Assembly: GCA_029834535.1 (NCBI GenBank)
Contig: JAQMWT010000454.1
Location: forward strand, 49,457-113,456
Reading direction: 5' to 3'
Source: Chrysophaeum taylorii
Lineage: Eukaryota > Sar > Pelagophyceae > Pelagomonadales > Pelagomonadaceae
DNA length: 64,000 bases
Under the pieces are notes generated by a model. It was not told where the DNA came from and did not search any database. It was given only the letters and a program-made list of their open reading frames with translations. Position 1 is the stretch's first letter. Each line of letters opens with the position of its first letter. This document shows positions 44,870-56,217 of this stretch, piece by piece. Both the position numbers and the translations under genes were made by a program.

Positions 44870-45260
44870 AGCATGGGAGCCAGGCCGGACCGGCAGGAGC
44901 CGGTACGGAATCACAGAGGCAAATCACGCAGTTGGGGCAGAGGCGAGGGACGAGGACGGACTTGTTGATGGTGGACCGCCACTGCGCGCGGTCTTGTGCG
45001 AGGTCGTGCAAAAGCGTCGCAGGCCGCGGACGTGTTGGTCCATGAACAATCGACCTGTCCGTCGCGTTCTGCCCAACCGAGCGAACCCCATCCCAGCGCG
45101 GACTTTCCGGGTGCTAACCGGCCAACGAGCCGCCTGACTTGCCCTCCATAAAGCCCTTGATGAGGACCGACACGGCCTCGCAGAAGTGCTTCGCGCGATA
45201 GCTGGATCTTTGTCGGCAAGAAGGTTCGGAGCAGGTGTGCCATTTAGCACACGTGACGGT
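44870..45260 (-). pseudogene. LINE-type RT C-terminal relic
   Basis: The minus strand reads ATLLHDLAQDRAQWRSTINK then SVLVPRLCPNC. The 'LA.DR..WR' motif followed by a terminal Cys-rich end is typical of the tail of non-LTR retrotransposon ORF2. Upstream parts are frame-broken. A tta-act microsatellite (ctaa)n precedes it at 44830-44853. Confidence 0.35.
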
Positions 45261-45840
45261 ATTGTCTACTTGCACATCACAACGAGCAGCACGCACATAA
45301 ACGCTGCATCTTGCATATAGCACTTGAACGACAGCGCTGTCGCGCTGTAGACCATGTTGTACGCGCCGTCAACTTGTGTGACTGCTGCAAGTCGGCCTCG
45401 AGAACACACATGCTGAACTTGGCATCTTGGTTAGATCGAGTAAAGTGGACTACCCTCGTATTTTTTGCGCGCTCCGAGCTGCGACAGCGTACTCGGCGAT
45501 CTCTCATAGTCGTTTACCTTCGTCTGGGCACGCGACTTGTTGTTTTCTTTCTCGGCGTCGTGGTCAACCGACGTCGGCGTGTTACCACCACGCGACCTGA
45601 GCGACGAAACCCGCATCGATACCGTGTTCGTTTCGAAGTCGAAGGACGCTCCGGAGTCACCACAGCGCGACGACATGAACAGTGCCGCTGAAAGCTTGAT
45701 CACGGCGGGCCTTGTTTTGTCAGCGAACCGTATGTTTGCTCTCTAAGAGTACAAGTTTAGTCAACCAAGAGACGGATTGACTGTAAACTTAAGTGACCAC
45801 CAAACTTGTTGTTGAGGGTTTTCGGTGACCAAACATATAT
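45261..45840. other. Spacer, no gene assigned
   Basis: Short minus-strand frames (for example QVDGAYNMVYSATALSFKCY at about 45.37-45.31 kb) are unassigned. Ends with AAGTTTG-type repeats against copia B. Confidence 0.3.
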
Positions 45841-45936
45841 TGTGAGGAAGCTATGACACTTACCCCTGCACCACGTATCCAGTATCCTTACGTCTTTCTC
45901 TCATCGCTAGTCTAACGCCTCATTCCATTCGTAACA
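45841..45936 (+). repeat. Copia B 5' LTR
   Basis: 96 bp, TGTGAGGAAGC...CGTAACA. Differs from its 3' partner by about one base (tctcatcg versus tcttatcg), indicating a recent insertion. Confidence 0.9.
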
Positions 45937-46036
45937 TGGTAAGCAGGTGCTCGTCGACGACGACCTGAGCTTGCTTCGTGGCAACTTCTTCTCGGCCTCA
46001 GTTCATTGCTACGTTTTCGGTTCGTTATCGTTTATC

Positions 46037-49000
46037 ATGTCCTCGATCGAAATTAAGGATAGCAAGCTTTCGCAAAAACTCGATGCCCTCAGTGGTGAGC
46101 GACATCTTTTTCACCAATGGACCCGGCGACTGGAAAACATGATCATTTCCACCGGTGATCGCATTATCTTGACCACTGACACTTGGACTAGCATTTCCGC
46201 CTCTGGCTGCTCTGAAGAAGAATTTGGTCTCAAGCAGCAACGCTGGTACAGTGCACTCTTCATGGCGCTACCAATGCATGATACTGATCGTGCGGATATC
46301 CGTGAAAACCGCGATATGAACTTCACGCGGCTTTACAAGCGCATTACTGATGTTTACATGGGTCATGGAGATCGTGTCGCTCAGTCTGCAATTGCTTCAC
46401 TGCATTCCTTGGTGTGCAAAAATATCGATGAACTTGAGTCTTTTCTTAACAAGTTCATCACTGGTGTTCAAGTTGCTCGGCATCATCAAGATTTCCCTGA
46501 CACACATGCATTGCAATTGCTTCAGACGAAAATCCCCGACTCGCTCTTGTCTAAGGATCTCATTGCACTTGATCCTAAACTGCGCACATATGATGGTTTC
46601 GTTGATCGCCTCCACAGTAAAGTTTTTGATTATCTTCAGACCAAGTCTGCGCATGTCCATGCTACGTTCCGTGAAAGTCCCCGTCATCGTGAACGTTCCA
46701 ACTTTTACGGTCGCCATCCTTCTGATAAGTACTTTCATCGCTTCAATGCTTTGCGCTCTCAACAACGTTCTAGCCCACGCCCCTCTTTTCGATCATCATT
46801 CCGTAACCCACCTTCATCTTCACGTGGTTTCCATCGCAAGCGCCAACGCCATACTGATCTTTGTCACTTTTGTGGTATTCCTGGCCATCACCAGAAAGAT
46901 TGTCATAAGCGCCAGCGCTATTTGCTCTCACAAGCTACCGCCCGCCCTCGGCATCAACACCAATACCCACGTCGGTCACATTCCCAATACCCACCTCGGT
47001 CCAATCCCCAATACCCACCTAGGCCCCAGCCACCCTTCTACCAACACCATCTTTCTGCCCACATTCCACCCTTGCCTCCATCTCAATCCTCTCCGCCGCT
47101 TCTTGCGTTGCCACCCTCCACCACACCCTCTGTCCCGCCTTCCACCGCTGTCACCCTTCCTGACCCATCCCTTTCTGCACCTACCTACCCGTCCTTCAAT
47201 TTCCATCTTCTTTCCATATCTCCCTCCATTCACCAAGTCCTTTCCTCCTCCAATGCCCTTGCCGCTCTGCTCACCGCTCGTGAGCGCGACTACCTTCACA
47301 GCACCAACCTTCGTCTCGTTGTCTATGATACCGGCGCCAACGTCAGCCTTTTTAACTCTCCCGCTGGCTTCACTGACCTTGACAACAGTCAACAGCATTC
47401 CATCACTTCTGCTATCGGCACTGGCTCTGTTTCTGGTTCTGGCACTGCTCACTTAACGTTCCCTTCAATTGGTCCTCTTGCCAATCGTGGTCTTCCTTCT
47501 CCTGCACCCACTCTTTCCGCCCCTCATGGTATACATGTCGCGTTCCCGCATACCCTCATCTCTCCTGGCCTTGGTGACAAACGGATTCTTTCGGATCATT
47601 CCCTTGAACAAGTTGGTTACGATTGCCACACCATTCAGGCCGTTGGCCCTGCTTATCCGCAACGTATTTTACGTCACCGCCAAACGCATCACGTTATTCC
47701 CCTGCTTCGTCGCTGCGGTCTTCTTTTGATCGTCTGTTGGATCGGCAATACGACCGCTGCGCCCTACGCGGACTACGTTTCACCTTTTGTGGCATTTTCT
47801 TCTTGCCCCCGTGTCCATGATCCTTGTGCGTTTCCCGCTGTGTCTCAACGCACTCAACTTACCTTCGACCTTTGGCATGCTCGTCTTGGTCATTATAGTC
47901 CTCCCTATCTTCGGCGTTTGTCTTCTCTTGCTGTTGGCGCACCGTTTTTCCCGAGCTCCGCGTCGCTTTCTTTTTGTCCTGCTTGTGCTCTCGGTAAAAT
48001 GCATGCTGCGCATGTTGGCCAACGTAAAGCTCATGCTTCCACTTCGTCTCCTTCCTCCGAGCCTTTGTCTCGTCCACGTGCCGTTGCGCCCTACCTTATT
48101 ATCCACGCCGATCTCATGTTTGCCGGCGTCCCATCCTTCATATATCAAGATCGCGCGATCCTCACGTTTGTCGATGATCATACGCGCCGCCGCACGCGTT
48201 ACTTTGCTCCACGACACGATGCCCTTACGAACGCTCGTCAACTCGAACTTTTTCTGTCTACCGTGGTTCGCCCATTCGGATATCGCATTGCCCTCATCTA
48301 CACCGATCGTGACCGCTCTCTTATGGGCCAATTCGAAACCTTCTGTCTGGGCAACAATATTGCGCTTCGGCGCGCTCCGGCAGCACAGTCCAAAACTTCA
48401 CAGGCGCACGCTTTTTCCGGTGTTGTGGAACGCTCTCATCGCGCAACCGCTGATATTACTCGCACTCTTTTGGTACATGCGCACCGTCCACCTGATTTTT
48501 GGCGTTGGGCCATGGAAACGGCTGACTTCATCTCTGAGCGTATGCCAAATGCCTCTAATCCTGGATATATGACGCCATATGAAATGCTACATGAAACACT
48601 CCCGCGTGTCGATTTTCTTCGTGTTTGGGGCTGTCCTGCTGCAATTCTTACTGGCGACAAATGGCCTACCAAAGCTATAACCGGTATCTTCATTGGGTAT
48701 CCCTCTGCAGGCCCTGGATATCGCATATTGCTTCAACGCCCCACAGGTCCTGTCATCCACACCTCGATTGATGTTGTTTTTGACGAAAATTTCGCTCTGC
48801 GTAAGTCACTGTCCACTCAACCCCTTCCTCCGTCTCTAGTGGATTCTCGTTTTCCTGACTTGTTTTATTACGACCCTCGTTTATCTTCGGCCGTGGCGCC
48901 CATGTCTTCTGTTTTTGATGCTCCGGAGCCGGCCTTATCGGGACTGATCACCCCTGAAACAACTCAACCGTCACTGAATACACTGTTACCGGACAATACG

Positions 49001-50896
49001 AAACGTGCACCATTACGTCGTGCCAAACGGGGCCGACCGCGCAAAGTCGACCAACGCGCGTTACAACAACCAACAAACTTTTTTACGGGCCATTCTGTTT
49101 CCTCCTGTCACGATGTTGATTCTGTTTCCTCTGTCGCTTCTGTTTCCCCCTGTAACTCTTTGTATGTCTCTTCTGTTAGCTTTCGTTTGTTAGTTCATTA
49201 TGACTTCCTTCCCCTTTGTTTAGCTAACACCCTTGTTGATCCCCATGCACACGTTTATTACTCTGCTTCCGAAGAAATGTCTCAGTATTCAGACCTTGAC
49301 GAAACTACTATTACTTCCACCCATTTACGTGAAGCTTTAGCTCCGACCAATCCTGAGCGTCCTGGCTGGTTGCAAGCCATCGCTCAAGAATACAGCTCTC
49401 TTGGTCAGCTTGGTTGCTGGGATGTTATTCGCCTTCCTTCGACTTTTTCTGGCAACATTTGTACCCTCAAGTGGATCCTCCGCAAGAAGTATGACTCTGG
49501 CCGCTTCAAATCGTACAAGGCTCGCCTCGTTGTCCGCGGTTACACCCAGGTTCACGGCATTGATTATCATGACACCTACTCACCGGTTGCCAACATCGTC
49601 ACGATCCGTTTCTTTCTAACCTTTGTCGCTGTTCATGACTGGGATTTGCACAAGTTGGATGTCAGCTCCGCTTTTATTCAAGCTCCCATTGACGAAGACA
49701 TCTATGTCTGACCACCCGAAGGCTATGCTCCTCGCCAACCCACCGATGGTTCCAAAATCGTTTACAAGCTCCGTCGCTCTTGGTATGGTTGCAAACAAGC
49801 TTGTCGCAATTGGTGGCTTTATTTGGAACGCTTCCTTCTCAATGATTGCGGCTTCGTCCGCGGATCTGGTGACACTTGCCATTACAAGCTCGTGCTCAAT
49901 TCTACCGTTGTCCTCCGTCTCGTTTTAGTCGTTGATGATCTTCTTGTGGCGCACCCTCGTCATTGCATTGGCCATTACCAAGCCTTTTTCCTCCGTTTCC
50001 GCGCTTTCACTGACGTCAATGAACTTGATCTCACCTCTTACGTTGGTCTTCGCATTACGCGTGATCGCCCTAGGAGAACCCTCACTCTTGACCAATCCCA
50101 TGCTATCCGTGAAATCCTTACCGAACATCGCTTCATCAACAGTAAACCCGAACTCGCTCCCGCTCCCAAAGGTCTTCATCTTTCTGCGGCTGATTGTCCT
50201 ACTCCTGGTTCTCCAGATCACATTTTCATGGCACGCATCCCTTTTCGCCGTATTGTTGGCTGTGTCCTCTTCATCTCCATCATGACTCGCCCTGATATCA
50301 CTTGGTCCGTCAATCAGTGTGCGCGTTTTTCCCACAATCCTGGTAAACCCCACTGGCACGCTTTATCCCACACTCTGCGTTATCTCAACGGTTCTCAGGA
50401 TCTTGCCCTTATTCTTGGTCGCGATTCTACCCTTCGTCTCTGTGGTTATTCCGACTCCAGCTGGGCCGACGACCCTGATGACCGCCACTCTACAACTGGT
50501 TTTTGTTTTCTCCTTGCTGGCTCTATGATAGCCTACTGCTCCCGCTCGCAGTACTTACTTGCTCGCTCTTCTTTTGAAGCTGAATTGCTCGCTCTTTACG
50601 CTGCTACTGCTGAGCTCTCTTGGCTTCTCAAACTTTTTGATGACTTTGATCTCCCTCGTCACACGGTCCCAATGTATGTTGATAATAGCACCACCGTCAC
50701 CCAAGTCCGTCTCCAATGTCTCACACGGCGCACCCGCCATATTGACATTCGCTTTTACAGTACCGCCGAATATCATCGCAACCACATCATTGATCTCAAA
50801 CACATACCCCGCCTTCACAATCTTAGCGACATTTTCACCCGCAGTACGGAAGCTCCTTCCTTCCTCCGGCTTCGTGCTCTTTACCTCACTTCGTGA
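46037..50896 (+). pseudogene. Copia B gag-pol polyprotein with one in-frame TGA
   Basis: One frame of 1618 sense codons plus a single TGA at 49709-49711. Start chosen at MSSIEIKDSK, conserved in elements A and C; an upstream in-frame Met exists at 45947. Order from that start: gag with zinc knuckle CHFCGIPGHHQKDC (about 276-289), Pro-rich linker, protease DTGA (about 431), HHCC finger HARLGH...CPACALGK (from about 613), integrase with HADL, IYTDRD and VVERSHR (Asp, Asp, Glu), RT with KLDVSSAFIQAPIDEDIYV and VVDDLL (about 1298), RNase H with SDSSWADDPDDRHSTTGF (about 1470), EAELLAL and VDNSTTV. The TGA replaces TGG (Trp in A) inside RT, not at a gag-pol junction, so it is a lesion rather than a recoding site. 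Everything else appears intact. Confidence 0.9.
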
Positions 50897-50962
50897 TCTT
50901 CGCCCTGATCTCTGCTGTTTTCTTGCCACAATGCCTCTGTGACGTCTTCCTCAAAGCTTCTC

Positions 50963-51068
50963 CTCTGTGAGCGTCTCACTTACCCCTTTTTCCTTTTCTT
51001 TCTTTTTCCAGCACCTGTGTGAGGACCTCACTTACCCCTTTTTCCTTTTCCTTCTTTTCCAGCACCTG
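50963..51068 (+). repeat. Copia B 3' subterminal tandem repeats
   Basis: Two ~55-bp copies of (ctcacttacccc, pyrimidine tract, ccagcacctgtgtgag) immediately before the 3' LTR. The pyrimidine tract is on the plus strand, unusual for a polypurine-tract position. Confidence 0.7.
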
Positions 51069-51164
51069 TGTGAGGAAGCTATGACACTTACCCCTGCACC
51101 ACGTATCCAGTATCCTTACGTCTTTCTCTTATCGCTAGTCTAACGCCTCATTCCATTCGTAACA
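51069..51164 (+). repeat. Copia B 3' LTR
   Basis: 96 bp, TGTGAGGAAGC...CGTAACA, adjoining ACAAGTGCAGGCCAGTAAGT one base downstream. Confidence 0.9.
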
Positions 51165-51418
51165 TACAAGTGCAGGCCAGTAAGTTCACCTACTCCCAAT
51201 CTCTAACCCTAGTAAGTTCGGCGTAAACCCACTCGTGCTCACACCCACACACCCCACTCTCCTTTGAGCTCGTCGCTCTCACCCCCGCCAATCCAAGCTG
51301 CTTTGATCCGCACGCGCCGCCAACCTTGAGTTTACTCTAAACACCCCAGTAAGTTCACCTGGTCCCAGTAGTTCACCTGGTCAGTTCACCTGGTCACTCA
51401 GTTCACCTAGTCCCAATC

Positions 51419-52048
51419 TCAAACCCCAGTAAGTTCACCTGGTCCCAGTAAGTCCACCTTCACTGCGCGTGTAGACGCCGGGAGGGGGCTTATCGCCATT
51501 GCGCAGCACGTGTGGGGTAGGTTGGAGTCGTCGACCCAGAAGAGTATTTCCTCGGCGTTGCCGATCGACAGAGAGCCACGTAGAGCTGGATGTGGCAGAA
51601 GACGGGCTTGGGAAGAGGACGCCGACCTCGCGGGGCGTCTGGCCCTGGCTCTTGTTGATCGTTTGGCGTCGGCGGGCCTTAAGGGATACAGGTTGGAGGA
51701 GCCTCGGTGACAACGACACGATCGATCATGTATCTGGTACCGTTGCAGTGGCCGTGCGACGGGTCGAGGTTGCGAAGACTTTAAGCTCGCGATCAAAGTC
51801 AGCATGCCGTTGGTTGTCAGGGAGTTCAAAACTCGACTGTAAAGAGCGAGGCGTCGGCTTCCGACCCAACCTAGTCGGCCGAAAAGAACTCCGACGCCTC
51901 GTCTCCGGGAAAAAAAGGCCGCGGTCATGCGCGCGTTGTCAGCATCGACAACATCGTTTCGACGGGGCGTGAGAATGGCGCGCTGAAAGAGCCGCCGCGG
52001 GTCGTGGAAATAGTCTGCGAGGTCGCCGTAGACGGCTTGGTGGATCAC
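51419..52048 (-). pseudogene. PIF1/Helitron-like helicase C-terminal relic 1
   Basis: The minus strand reads VYGDLADYFHDPRRLFQRAI then LTPRRNDVVDADNARM, SRVLNSLTTNGMLTLIASLK, and, in a shifted frame, TINKSQGQTPREVGVLF. These correspond in order to the 'y.dl...f.d...l..raILaP.N..vd..N', 'eyLNsl..sGmp.h.L.LK' and 'm.TINKSQGQT' motifs of PIF1-type helicases in Helitrons. The frame changes between them and the final LYVALSR-type motif is degraded (STWLSVDR). Confidence 0.65.
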
Positions 52049-52501
52049 TGTCTGGCTCTCGCGCCTACCTGATCCTTACTCTCGCGCCAACCTGATCCTT
52101 ACCCTAAATCGAGGGACAGACAGACAGACAAACAGACAGACAAACATCTGTCGATTAGTAGTTAGGATATGGTGGTTGGAAACTTGACTTTTCCCTAATA
52201 ATAATAACAAGTGCAGGCCAGTAAGTTCACCTAGTCCCAATCTCTAACCCCAGTAAGTTCACCTGGTCCCAGTAAGTTTCGTATAAGTTCACCTGGTCAG
52301 TAAGTTCACCTAGCTCACACCAACTCCTTTGAGCTCGTCGCTCTCGCCTCCGCCAATCTAAGCTGCTTTGATCCGCACGCGCCGCCACCCTTTGAGTTTA
52401 CTCTAAAAACCCTTTACTCTAAAAACCCCAGTATGTTCACCTGGTCCCAGTTTCACCTGGTCACTCAGTTCACCTAGTCCCAATCTCAAACCCCAGTAAG
52501 T

Positions 52502-53110
52502 TCACCTGGTCCCAGTAAGTTCACCTACAGTGCGCGTGTAGACGCCGGGAGGGGGCTTATCGGTATTGCGCAGCACGTGTGGGGTAGGGTGGAGTCGTCG
52601 ACCCAGAAGAGAATATCCTCGGGGTTGCCGATCGACAGAGAGCCACGTAGAGCTGGACGTGAAAGAAGACGGGCTTGTGGGCAAGAGAACGCCGACCTCG
52701 CGGGGCGTCTGGCCCTGGCTCTTGTTGATCGTTTGGCGTAGGCGGGCCTTAAGGGATACAGGTTGGAGGAGCCTCGGTGACAACGACACGATCAATCACG
52801 TATCTGGTACCGTTGCAGTGGCCGTGCGACGGGTCGAGGTTGCGAAGACTTTAAGCTCGCGATCAAAGTCAGCATGCGTTGGTTGTCAGGGAGTTGAAAA
52901 CTCTACTGTAAAGAGCGAGGCGTCGTCTTCCGACCCAGCCTAGTCAGCCGAAAAGAACTCCGACGCCTCGTCTCCGGGAAAAAAAGGCCGCGGTCATACG
53001 CGCGTTGTCAGCATCGACAACATCGTTTCGACGGGGCGAGAGAATGGCGCGCTGAAAGAGCCGCCGCGGGTCGTGGAAACAGTCTGCGAGGTCGCCGTAG
53101 ACGGCTTGGA
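52502..53110 (-). pseudogene. PIF1/Helitron-like helicase C-terminal relic 2
   Basis: Near-duplicate of the previous relic with the same TINKSQGQTPREVGVLL and the same degraded STWLSVDR end. It differs by small indels (for example two extra codons in LLPTSPSSF). It includes the region equivalent to the DPRRLFQRAILxPRRN block. Not functional. Confidence 0.65.
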
Positions 53111-53165
53111 GGATCACTGCCTGGCTCGCGCGCCTACCTGATCCTTACCCTAAATCGGGGCACAG

Positions 53166-53642
53166 ACGAACAAAGCCCGCGGCATCGACGCCATCATCCC
53201 CCAGCCGGGCACAGCACCACCGCCTGGCTTCTTGGGCCCTGTCGAACAGCGGCTACGTAGCTACGGCACCGTCGCCGGCCTCGTCTTTGGTGCCTTCGGT
53301 GAGGCCAGCGCGGCGTGCCACGCTCTCGCCCAAACATGCGCAGAGCGCATCGCTGCGCGAACCTGGGTGGAAAGCGGCTGCGCCAACTTCACAGAGGCAA
53401 AGGCGGCCCAAACTCGCCGCATCTACCGTGAGTGGGGGATCGCCCACGCATTGGGCCGGGCTCGCTGTGCCCTCACCGCCCTCACCCATGTCGCCGCCTC
53501 GGGGAACCTCACCCAGGCCGCCCGATCCCAGCAGGACGTCACCCTTCGTCGCACATACGTCCGGCGGCAGCATGCGTACGACCTACGGGCGGGGCCCGTC
53601 CTCTCTTCGCCTGCCCCACGCCTCGGCGATGACCCCGACTAG
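53166..53642 (+). pseudogene. Non-LTR retrotransposon RT C-terminus (5'-truncated)
   Basis: Open frame beginning TNKARGIDAIIPQPGTAPPP, then GFLGPVEQRLRSYGTVAGLV and FGAFGEASAACHALAQ, ending RLGDDPD stop. 'GpvE.rL..yG...glvFGAFGE.S..vh' followed by 'A...W...Ga....eA...' is a recurring C-terminal region of protist LINE ORF2 proteins. No RT catalytic core is present. Immediately 3' are two gacagacag/aaacaaac tracts with catctgtcgattagtagtta, also present at 52146, resembling a shared 3' UTR. Confidence 0.55.
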
Positions 53643-54557
53643 GTCCCGCGTACTTATCTCCGCCCGTCAGGCACATCCCTCATACCCCACAAACCCACCC
53701 ACATCCTTCATGCTCCCCACACGCACCCCCCCCTCTTAGCAGTCGACATTTAAAGACAGGCAGACAGACCCACATCCTTCATGCTCCTCACACACACCCC
53801 CCCCTCTTAGCAGTCGACATTTAAAGACAGACAGACAGACAAACAAACAAACATCTGTCGATTAGTAGTTAAGACTCAAAGCCTTTGAACACAAAGGTTA
53901 AAGGCGGAGCGGGCGTGGAAGGGGGTGTGGCAGTAACGCCCATTCCCCCCACTTGCCTGCCTGCCACCTGACTTACCCTGATTGTTGCCCTGGTATTGAC
54001 CTTGCAATTATGGGGGGGGGTGTCATCTTGACACCCTCCTCACCTGCGCTTCCACTGAACCCAATGTACCGGGCATTTGTATTGCTTTCTTGCTGTCTTC
54101 TTGCTCTTACCCTCATTTGATTGTCCGATTTCGTGATGACGTGAGGTATTACGGCGCTGAGGTCGGGCGTGTGGTGGTTTCACCCGCGGTTCGGGTTGGG
54201 AGAAAGGGTTGTTGAGGCCCCTGGTCCGGCCAGGAGGGGCGGGTATTTGAGAAAACCACGACAGGGGGCAGCTCCGAGTGGTCAATCAGAGATTCGAAAG
54301 CAAAGGAAGGCGGGGCGAGTGAGCGAGTGGGCGAGTGAGCGGGAGCTACTTACGGCACGATGGCGCCCAAGACGACGAATGTCTGTGAAGGTGCCAGCGA
54401 ACGAACAGGCGTGTCCAGGCAGGCGAGTCCAGCCCCAGACGGGATTGGGAAAACCTGGCCCTGGGTGGAAGCCAGCCCGCCCGAGGCGCACTTCGTGGGC
54501 CGACGGCGAGGGAGGCAGCGAGAAGGAGCATGATGCCGAAGCGGCTTTGCTTACTGG
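53643..54557. other. 3' UTR-like repeats and unassigned DNA
   Basis: Two copies of cacatccttcatgctcc...cagtcgacatttaaagaca (53701-53840). A plus frame at 54169-54663 has nothing recognisable. Confidence 0.4.
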
Positions 54558-54633
54558 GGTAACTTACTGGCCTGCACTTGTGCTTACCCCCCCAAAAAAA
54601 AGCCTATGGCACTATGCAATAGACAAACCAACA

Positions 54634-54638
54634 GCCCA
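54634..54638 (+). repeat. Target-site duplication of copia C, left
   Basis: GCCCA, identical to 57750-57754 on the other side of the element. Confidence 0.85.
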
Positions 54639-54734
54639 TGTTACGAATGGTATGAGGCGTTAGACTAGCGATAGGAGAAAGACGTAAGGATACTGGATAC
54701 GTGGTGCAGGGGTAAGTGTCATAGCTTCTTCACA
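54639..54734 (-). repeat. Copia C 3' LTR
   Basis: 96 bp, plus-strand text TGTTACG...CTTCACA. A truncated repeat of the same LTR follows at 54771-54834. Confidence 0.9.
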
Positions 54735-55014
54735 CAGGTGCTGGAAAAGAAGGAAAAGGAAAAAGGGGTAATAGGAGAAAGACGTAAGGATACTGGATAC
54801 GTGGTGCAGGGGTAAGTGTCATAGCTTCTTCACACAGGTGCTGGAAAAGAAGGAAAAGGAAAAAGGGGTAAGTGAGGTCTTCACACAGGTGCTGGAAAAG
54901 AAGGAAAAGGAAAAACGGGTAAGTGAGACGCTCACAGAAGAAGCTTTGAGGAAGACGTCACAGAGGCATTGTGGCAAGAAAAAAAAAAAGAGACAACAGA
55001 GATCAGGGCGAAGA

Positions 55015-56105
55015 TCACGAAGTGAGGTAAAGAGCACGAAGCCGGAGGAAGGAAGGAGCTTCCGTACTGCGGGTGAAAATATCGCTAAGATTGTTAAGGC
55101 GGGGTATGTGCTTGAGATCGATGATGTGGTTGCGATGGTACTCGGCGGTACTGTAAAAGCGAATGTCAATATGGCGGGTGCGCCGTGTGAGACATTGGAG
55201 ACGAACTTGGGTGACGGTGGTGCTATTATCAACATACATTGGGACCGTGTGACGAGGGAGATCAAAGTCATCAAAAAGTTTGAGAAGCCAAGAGAGCTCA
55301 GCAGTAGCAGCGTAAAGAGCAAGCAATTCAGCTTCGAAAGAAGAACGAGCAAGTAAGTATTGCGAGCGGGAGCAGTAGGCTATCATAGAACCAGCAAGGA
55401 GAAAACAAAAACCAGTTGTAGAGTGGCGGTCATCAGGGTCGTCGGCCCAGCTGGAGTCGGAATAACCACAGAGATGAAGGGTAGAATCGCGACCAAGAAT
55501 AAGGGCAAGATCCTGAGTACCGTTGAGGTAACGCAGAGTGTGGGATAAAGCGTGCCAGTGGGGTTTACCAGGATTGTGGGAAAAACGCGCACACTGATTG
55601 ACGGACCAAGTGATATCAGGGCGAGTCATGATGGAGATGAAGAGGACACAGCCAACAATACGGCGAAAAGGGATGCGTGCCATGAAAATGTGATCTGGAG
55701 AACCAGGAGCCGGACAATCAGCCGCAGAAAGATGAAGACCTTTGGGAGCGGGAGTGAGTTCAGGTTTACTGTTGATGAAGCGATGTTCGGTAAGGATTTC
55801 ACGGATAGCATGGGATTGGTCAAGAGTGAGGGTTCTCCGAGGACGATCACGCGTAATGCGAAGACCAACGTAAGAGGTGAGATCGAGTTCATTGACGTCA
55901 GTGAAAGCGCGGAAACGGAGGAAAAAGGCTTGGTAATGGCCAATGCAGTGAGGAGGGTGCGCTACAAGAAGATCATCGACGACCAAAACAAGACGGAGGA
56001 CCACGGTAGAATTGAGCACGAGCTTGTAATGGCAAGTGTCACCAGATCCGCGGACGAAGCCACAATCATTGAGAAGGAAGCGTTCCAAATAAAGCCACCA
56101 ATTGC
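55015..56105 (-). pseudogene. Copia C RT C-terminus and RNase H
   Basis: Open minus-strand frame from NWWLYLERFLLNDCGFVRGS to LRALYLTS, with VVDDLLVAHPPHC (RT), SDSSWADDPDDRHSTTGFCF, EAELLALYAATAEL and VDNSTTVTQV (RNase H), very close to element B. The N-terminal half of RT and all of integrase are absent; the frame begins at the inversion junction. Confidence 0.85.
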
Positions 56106-56217
56106 GACATGGTTCCAGGTGTTCAAGATCCAACGCCCTGAGCTTGACTTCCCGGACAACAGCGACTCCTCCTCGGCTTCAGTTCATTGCTACGTGTTCG
56201 GTTCGTTATCGTTTATC

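Larger units (their letters stand above)
45841..51164 (+). mobile_element. Copia element B (near-intact)
   Basis: 5.3-kb Ty1/copia element with 96-bp LTRs at both ends, a primer-binding-site-like TGGTAAGCAGGTGC after the 5' LTR and a single long gag-pol frame. The flanks (tatat / tacaa) do not form a target duplication, so one end may have been exchanged by recombination. Confidence 0.9.
51166..54581. mobile_element. Composite unit bounded by inverted ACAAGTGCAGGCC repeats
   Basis: ACAAGTGCAGGCCAGTAAGT begins at 51166 and again, in direct orientation, at 52207. The inverse copy ends at 54581. Between them are two similar ~1-kb segments with helicase relics, many agttcacctggtcccagta sub-repeats, a gacagacagacaaa tract, and a LINE RT tail. 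Interpretation as a Helitron- or TIR-type composite is inference. Confidence 0.45.

Noticed and set aside
49709-49711. TGA as a programmed gag-pol readthrough or recoding site
   Set aside because: It lies inside RT, and element A has TGG at the same codon, so it is a point lesion.
49925-50359. Antisense ORF over copia RT (also 23655-24044)
   Set aside because: Same frame recurs opposite RT in every copy; explained by codon composition of the RT strand.
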